64,000 nucleotides of DNA from assembly GCA_964351395.1 (NCBI GenBank), contig CAYGOF010000004.1:124001-188000 (forward strand). Reading direction: 5' to 3'. A model generated the notes under the pieces. The model saw only the letters and a list, made by a program, of their open reading frames with translations, was not told the DNA's origin and did not search any database. The DNA comes from Imperialibacter sp964351395 (lineage in GTDB: Bacteria > Bacteroidota > Bacteroidia > Cytophagales > Cyclobacteriaceae). Positions 60,620 to 64,000 of the stretch are shown one piece after another. How positions within the stretch are numbered: position 1 is the first letter of the stretch; every line of letters starts with the position of its first letter. The position numbers were made by a program, and so were the translations under genes.

Positions 60620-61552
60620 ATGACAAATGAAGCTAAGGCAGGAAAGAGAGTTATGAATATTACGATCGACAAAAATTCTGGGTATTGCTTCGGAGTAGAA
60701 TTCGCCATCAAAATGGCAGAAGACGAAATGGAAGAAAGTGGCCAGCTATACTGTCTGGGAGACATTGTGCACAACGATATGGAAGTTAACCGTCTTTATG
60801 AGAAGGGACTTCGTGTCATCAGTCGCGATGAGCTAAAGAAACTTCAAAATACCAAGGTATTGATAAGGGCCCACGGCGAACCGCCGGAAACTTATCAACT
60901 GGCCCTTGAAAATAACATAGAACTTATTGATGCGTCCTGCCCGGTAGTGCTCAAACTTCAAAATCGAGTAAAGCACGCCTATGATAATATGAAAAAGGTA
61001 GGTGGTCAGATTGTTATTTATGGCAAGGAAGGTCATGCAGAGGTTATCGGTCTTGCAGGCCAAACAGGTGAAGAGGCCATCATCATTACCAAAGATGAGG
61101 ACCTGGATAAGTTAGATTTCTCAAAGCCCATAACGCTATTCAGTCAGACAACGAAGTCCACAAAGGGTTTCTACCATTTTAAGGAACAAATAGAAGAGCG
61201 CATTCGTCAAAATAAGGGCGAATTGAGGACGGAAGATTTTGATGCCAATGATAGTATTTGCCGTCAGGTTTCTAACAGAGAGCCTCAAATGCGTAAATTC
61301 TCCGAGGAGCAGGACGTTATTCTTTTCGTTGCAGGCAAGAAGAGCTCCAACGGAAGAGCGTTGTACGAAGTTTGTTTGTCAATCAATCCTCATAGCTATT
61401 TTATCGAAAGTGAAGAGGATTTAGATCTAAATTGGCTTGTCGGCGCTGAAAATGTAGGGATTTGCGGCGCTACCTCCACGCCAATGTGGTTAATGGAGCG
61501 GGTGGCTGGTTTTATTGAAGAAAAAAGTAAGAATGAACCAGCAATTGCTTAA
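60620..61552 (+). CDS. ispH: 4-hydroxy-3-methylbut-2-enyl diphosphate reductase
   Basis: Last enzyme of the MEP isoprenoid pathway, reducing HMBPP to IPP and DMAPP with a 4Fe-4S cluster. Cys ligands are seen in GYCFGVEFA, DASCPVVLK and NDSICRQVS; HGEPPET, TTKSTKGF and ICGATSTPMWLME are further motifs. The ATG at 60620 gives 310 residues; the ATG at 60653 (MNITIDKNSG) is preceded by GGAAAGAGAG and may be the real start, giving 299. Followed by a long inverted repeat rather than a T-tract terminator. Confidence 0.94.
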   Translation: MTNEAKAGKRVMNITIDKNSGYCFGVEFAIKMAEDEMEESGQLYCLGDIVHNDMEVNRLYEKGLRVISRDELKKLQNTKVLIRAHGEPPETYQLALENNIELIDASCPVVLKLQNRVKHAYDNMKKVGGQIVIYGKEGHAEVIGLAGQTGEEAIIITKDEDLDKLDFSKPITLFSQTTKSTKGFYHFKEQIEERIRQNKGELRTEDFDANDSICRQVSNREPQMRKFSEEQDVILFVAGKKSSNGRALYEVCLSINPHSYFIESEEDLDLNWLVGAENVGICGATSTPMWLMERVAGFIEEKSKNEPAIA

Positions 61553-61565
61553 TAGCGCTGTTTAT

Positions 61566-61648
61566 GTAAGTGAAAATGAGGGTTGTATAAAACCTTGATA
61601 CTAATAATTTCACTTACCTTTTAGTTGAGTGAAATTTTATTAATTTTG
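61566..61648. promoter_or_regulatory. Inverted repeat and promoter region before nqrA
   Basis: GTAAGTGAAA (61566-61575) and TTTCACTTAC (61608-61617) are a perfect 10-base inverted repeat around a 32-base loop, within which AGGGTT and AACCTT form another stem. A third AGTGAAA follows at about 61629. A TAatTTTG box (61641-61648) 41 bases before the nqrA start is the likely -7 element. The dyad could be an operator of the nqr operon or an ispH 3' structure; it lacks a clean T tract. Confidence 0.5.
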
Positions 61649-61688
61649 CCACGTTTTAAAGGATTTCGGTCTATTTTACCTATAGAAA

Positions 61689-63047
61689 ATGTCTAAATTC
61701 GTAAAGCTCAAAAAAGGGTTTAATATCAATCTCGCAGGCAAGGCCGAGGAAAAAATTGGTGAAAATCAACAACCTGAGACTTTCGCTGTCAAACCAACCG
61801 ACTTTCAACGAATCACACGCCCTAAACTTCTTGTAGAAGAAGGAGCAAGTGTGAAGGCTGGGACAGCTTTGTTTTTCGATCGTCTTCAGGAGGATGTGAT
61901 GTACACAGCTCCAGTGAGCGGAGAGGTCGTGGAAATCAAAAGGGGAGAGAAAAGAAAACTTCTTGAAATCAAAATTCTGGCTGATAAAAAAGTCGACTTT
62001 GAAAAATTCAAGAAGCATTCGGTTTCTGACATGAGTTCTCTAACCAGAGAAGCAGCCACCGATCAGTTGACCAAAAGTGGGGTTTGGCCCAATATTATTC
62101 AAAGACCATACGGTTCGGTGGCAGATCCATCTTCAACGCCTAAAGCTATATTCGTATCGGCATTTGATACTAATCCGTTGTCACCTTCTTATAGTGTGCT
62201 TTTTAAAGGTCAGGATCAGTATTTTCAAGCTGGAATCGATGTGTTGAAGAAATTCACGGCTGGTCTAGTACACGTGAATACCAACGCTGACGACGAAGTA
62301 CTTTCCATGTTTTCGCATGTGAAAGGAGCCGAAGTCAATAAATTTTCAGGTGCTCATCCAGCAGGAAACGTAGGTGTGCAAATCCACCATCTTGATCCTA
62401 TCAATAAAGGCGATATTGCATGGACTGTATCTCCTTACGGCGTGATACAAATAGGGAAATTATTCCTTGAGGGCGTTTACGATGCATCTAAAGTCATTGC
62501 TGTTTGTGGTTCCGAAATAAGCAACCCGCAATATTACAGCACTTATACAGGCGCCAATGTTGGCAAGTTCCTGGAGGGTAATCTTAAGACTGATCACGTC
62601 AGGGTGATTTCAGGGAATGTACTTTCGGGTGAAGCAATTGCGAAAGACGGTTTTATTGGCTTTTATGCTAATCAGGTAACAGTTATACCTGAAGGGGACA
62701 AGGAAGAGTTTTTAGGTTGGATTTTACCATCATTCAACAAACTAAGCTTTCAAAGAGCCTTTGGATTGCTGGCAAGCACTAAGAAGGAATTTGTTTTAGA
62801 TACAAATACGCATGGTGAGCAGCGCTCATTTGTGCAATCAGGTAACCTTGAAAAAGTGTTGCCAATGGATATTTATGTTACTTACCTCATGAAGGCCATT
62901 TTGGCCGAGGATTATGATGACATGGAAGCTTTGGGGATTTACGAAGTCATCGAGGAAGATTTGGCCTTGTGCGAGTTCGTAGATGTTTCAAAAAATGATC
63001 TCCAGAAAATACTTAGACAGGGACTCGATTTAATTCAATATAGCTAA
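61689..63047 (+). CDS. nqrA: Na+-translocating NADH:quinone reductase subunit A
   Basis: 452-residue peripheral subunit of Na+-NQR, the respiratory sodium pump. The N-terminal IKKGFNINLAGK-type block (here KLKKGFNINLAGKAEE) and PTDFQRITRPKLLVEEGASVKAG, APVSGEVVEIKRGEKRKLLEI are characteristic, as is FAGAHPAGNVGVQIHHLDPINKGD. The first gene of the nqr operon; nqrB begins eight bases later. Expected nqrC-F lie outside the window. The ATG start is unambiguous. Confidence 0.97.
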   Translation: MSKFVKLKKGFNINLAGKAEEKIGENQQPETFAVKPTDFQRITRPKLLVEEGASVKAGTALFFDRLQEDVMYTAPVSGEVVEIKRGEKRKLLEIKILADKKVDFEKFKKHSVSDMSSLTREAATDQLTKSGVWPNIIQRPYGSVADPSSTPKAIFVSAFDTNPLSPSYSVLFKGQDQYFQAGIDVLKKFTAGLVHVNTNADDEVLSMFSHVKGAEVNKFSGAHPAGNVGVQIHHLDPINKGDIAWTVSPYGVIQIGKLFLEGVYDASKVIAVCGSEISNPQYYSTYTGANVGKFLEGNLKTDHVRVISGNVLSGEAIAKDGFIGFYANQVTVIPEGDKEEFLGWILPSFNKLSFQRAFGLLASTKKEFVLDTNTHGEQRSFVQSGNLEKVLPMDIYVTYLMKAILAEDYDDMEALGIYEVIEEDLALCEFVDVSKNDLQKILRQGLDLIQYS

Positions 63048-63055
63048 TCGTATTT

Positions 63056-64000
63056 ATGAAGTTCTTACAAGATGCCTTCGATAAACTAAAACCTCTGGTA
63101 GAGAAGGGTGGCAAGTATGAGAAATACCATACTCTGTATGAGGGACACAGAACAATATTGTTCGCTCCTGACATCACTACTAGTAAAAAGGGTGCCCAGG
63201 TAAAGGATGCTGTTGATTTGAAGCGAATGATGTTTACCGTTATCATTGCCATGATACCTTGTTTGCTTTTTGGTATGTGGAATGTAGGCCATCAGCACTT
63301 TCTTGCGACTGGAGCTGATGCTGAATTCATCGACAAAATATTAATCGGCGCACTTAAGGTGGTGCCTATTATTATTGTGTCATACGCAGTTGGTCTCGGA
63401 GTAGAATTTACTTTCTGCGTCATCAGGCAACATCCTATAAGTGAGGGGTTCCTTGTTTCGGGAATGCTCATTCCATTGGTAATGCCAGCAACTATCCCAC
63501 TATGGCAGGTGGCACTTGCAACAGTATTTGCAGTTGTTATTGGAAAAGAAGCATTTGGCGGCACAGGGATGAATATTCTCAACGTTGCACTGGTAGCCAG
63601 AGCATTTTTATATTTTGCTTATCCAACCAATATAAGCGGTGAGGTGTGGACTTTTCTTGGAGACGCAACACCTGTTGCTGCTTATTCGGGAGCTACACCA
63701 CTTGCGGTGGCAGGAAGTACTGTAGGAAATCCCGGAGCCACGCCAGTAGTTGACTTGCTGAACAATTCGTGGTCGGCGGGTATTTATGATTTTTGGAATA
63801 TGTTTATGGGTATTATGCCAGGTTCCATAGGAGAGACTTCTACCTTGATGTGTTTAATCGGTGCTGCGATATTGGTGTTAACTGGTGTTGGCAGCTGGAA
63901 GATTATAGTGTCAGTTTTTGCGGGTGCTTACACAATGGGAATCATCTTTAACCTTGTCGGCCTTAATGAGTTTATGTTGATGCCGCCTCAATACCATTGG
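63056..64000 (+). CDS. nqrB: Na+-translocating NADH:quinone reductase subunit B (5' part)
   Basis: Integral membrane subunit of Na+-NQR, cut by the window end after 315 codons. Starts MKFLQDAFDKLKPLVEKGGKY and has membrane helices from about residue 60. SGATPLA (about 221-227) matches the SGAT motif whose Thr binds FMN covalently through phosphoester linkage. IRQHPISEGFLVSGMLIPLVMP and IGKEAFGGTGMNILNVALVARAFLYF are typical of NqrB. No stop is reached; frame is open to base 64000. Confidence 0.96.
   Translation, partial: MKFLQDAFDKLKPLVEKGGKYEKYHTLYEGHRTILFAPDITTSKKGAQVKDAVDLKRMMFTVIIAMIPCLLFGMWNVGHQHFLATGADAEFIDKILIGALKVVPIIIVSYAVGLGVEFTFCVIRQHPISEGFLVSGMLIPLVMPATIPLWQVALATVFAVVIGKEAFGGTGMNILNVALVARAFLYFAYPTNISGEVWTFLGDATPVAAYSGATPLAVAGSTVGNPGATPVVDLLNNSWSAGIYDFWNMFMGIMPGSIGETSTLMCLIGAAILVLTGVGSWKIIVSVFAGAYTMGIIFNLVGLNEFMLMPPQYHW

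Noticed and set aside
1..64000. tRNA, rRNA, CRISPR and prophage
   Set aside because: Scanning by eye found no T-loop plus acceptor pairs, no rRNA core, no regular spaced repeats and no phage structural genes.

Overview
The window reads as chromosomal DNA of a free-living, aerobic member of the Bacteroidota, most likely order Cytophagales. Pointers are the fused lpxC-fabZ gene, the PorX-type PglZ response regulator (type IX secretion), the DUF58/BatA cluster, the Bacteroidota-typical DUF2851 and DUF4296 proteins, Na+-NQR genes, poor Shine-Dalgarno sequences and several TAnnTTTG promoter boxes with a TTG/TTTG element about 20 bases upstream. This is inference from gene content; the genus was not determined. 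No rRNA, tRNA, CRISPR array or prophage was recognised.

Layout. 1-4.5 kb: 3' end of an unidentified membrane protein, a di-heme peroxidase lipoprotein, a GSDH-type sugar dehydrogenase lipoprotein and alanine racemase. 4.6-12.2 kb (+): pyrF, DUF2851, a polytopic membrane protein, a PglD/NeuD acyltransferase, trhO, a nucleoside phosphorylase, YceI and an outer-membrane protein. 12.2-18 kb (-): DUF2157, Uup-like ABC-F ATPase, a coiled-coil protein, a lipid kinase and adenine deaminase. 18-25.6 kb: a GxxExxY gene bordered by inverted repeats, a secreted GH2 enzyme and a very large dehydrogenase/HEAT/cytochrome c lipoprotein. 26-29.8 kb: gluconate-type permease plus glucarate dehydratase, then two small heme proteins. 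29.8-30.9 kb: a REP-associated tyrosine transposase (RAYT) with hairpins on both sides, bracketed by a ~45-bp direct repeat. 30.9-37.1 kb: addA-addB. 37.1-43.1 kb: DUF423, YggS, a GH3-type protein, an ECF sigma factor locus and a frameshifted 16-residue-repeat surface protein. 43.1-48.8 kb: partial Bat cluster, DUF4296 lipoprotein and mutS2. 48.8-58.4 kb: lipid A operon (lpxD, lpxC/fabZ, lpxA, ABC ATPase), HD phosphohydrolase, porX, tsaE, ald. 58.4-64 kb: small secreted and membrane proteins, a tiny ORF folded into a hairpin, a 53-residue lipoprotein, cmk, ispH and nqrA-nqrB (nqrB runs off the end).

The most unusual parts are non-coding: the RAYT/REP-like locus and its bracketing repeats, the inverted repeats around the GxxExxY gene, the hairpin mini-ORF near 58.6 kb, the helically phased sites before yceI, the inverted repeat before nqrA, and a terminator for one gene buried inside the coding sequence of the convergent gene. 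I found no multigene defence or biosynthetic island that is clearly new. The RAYT locus is the best candidate for an under-described system.
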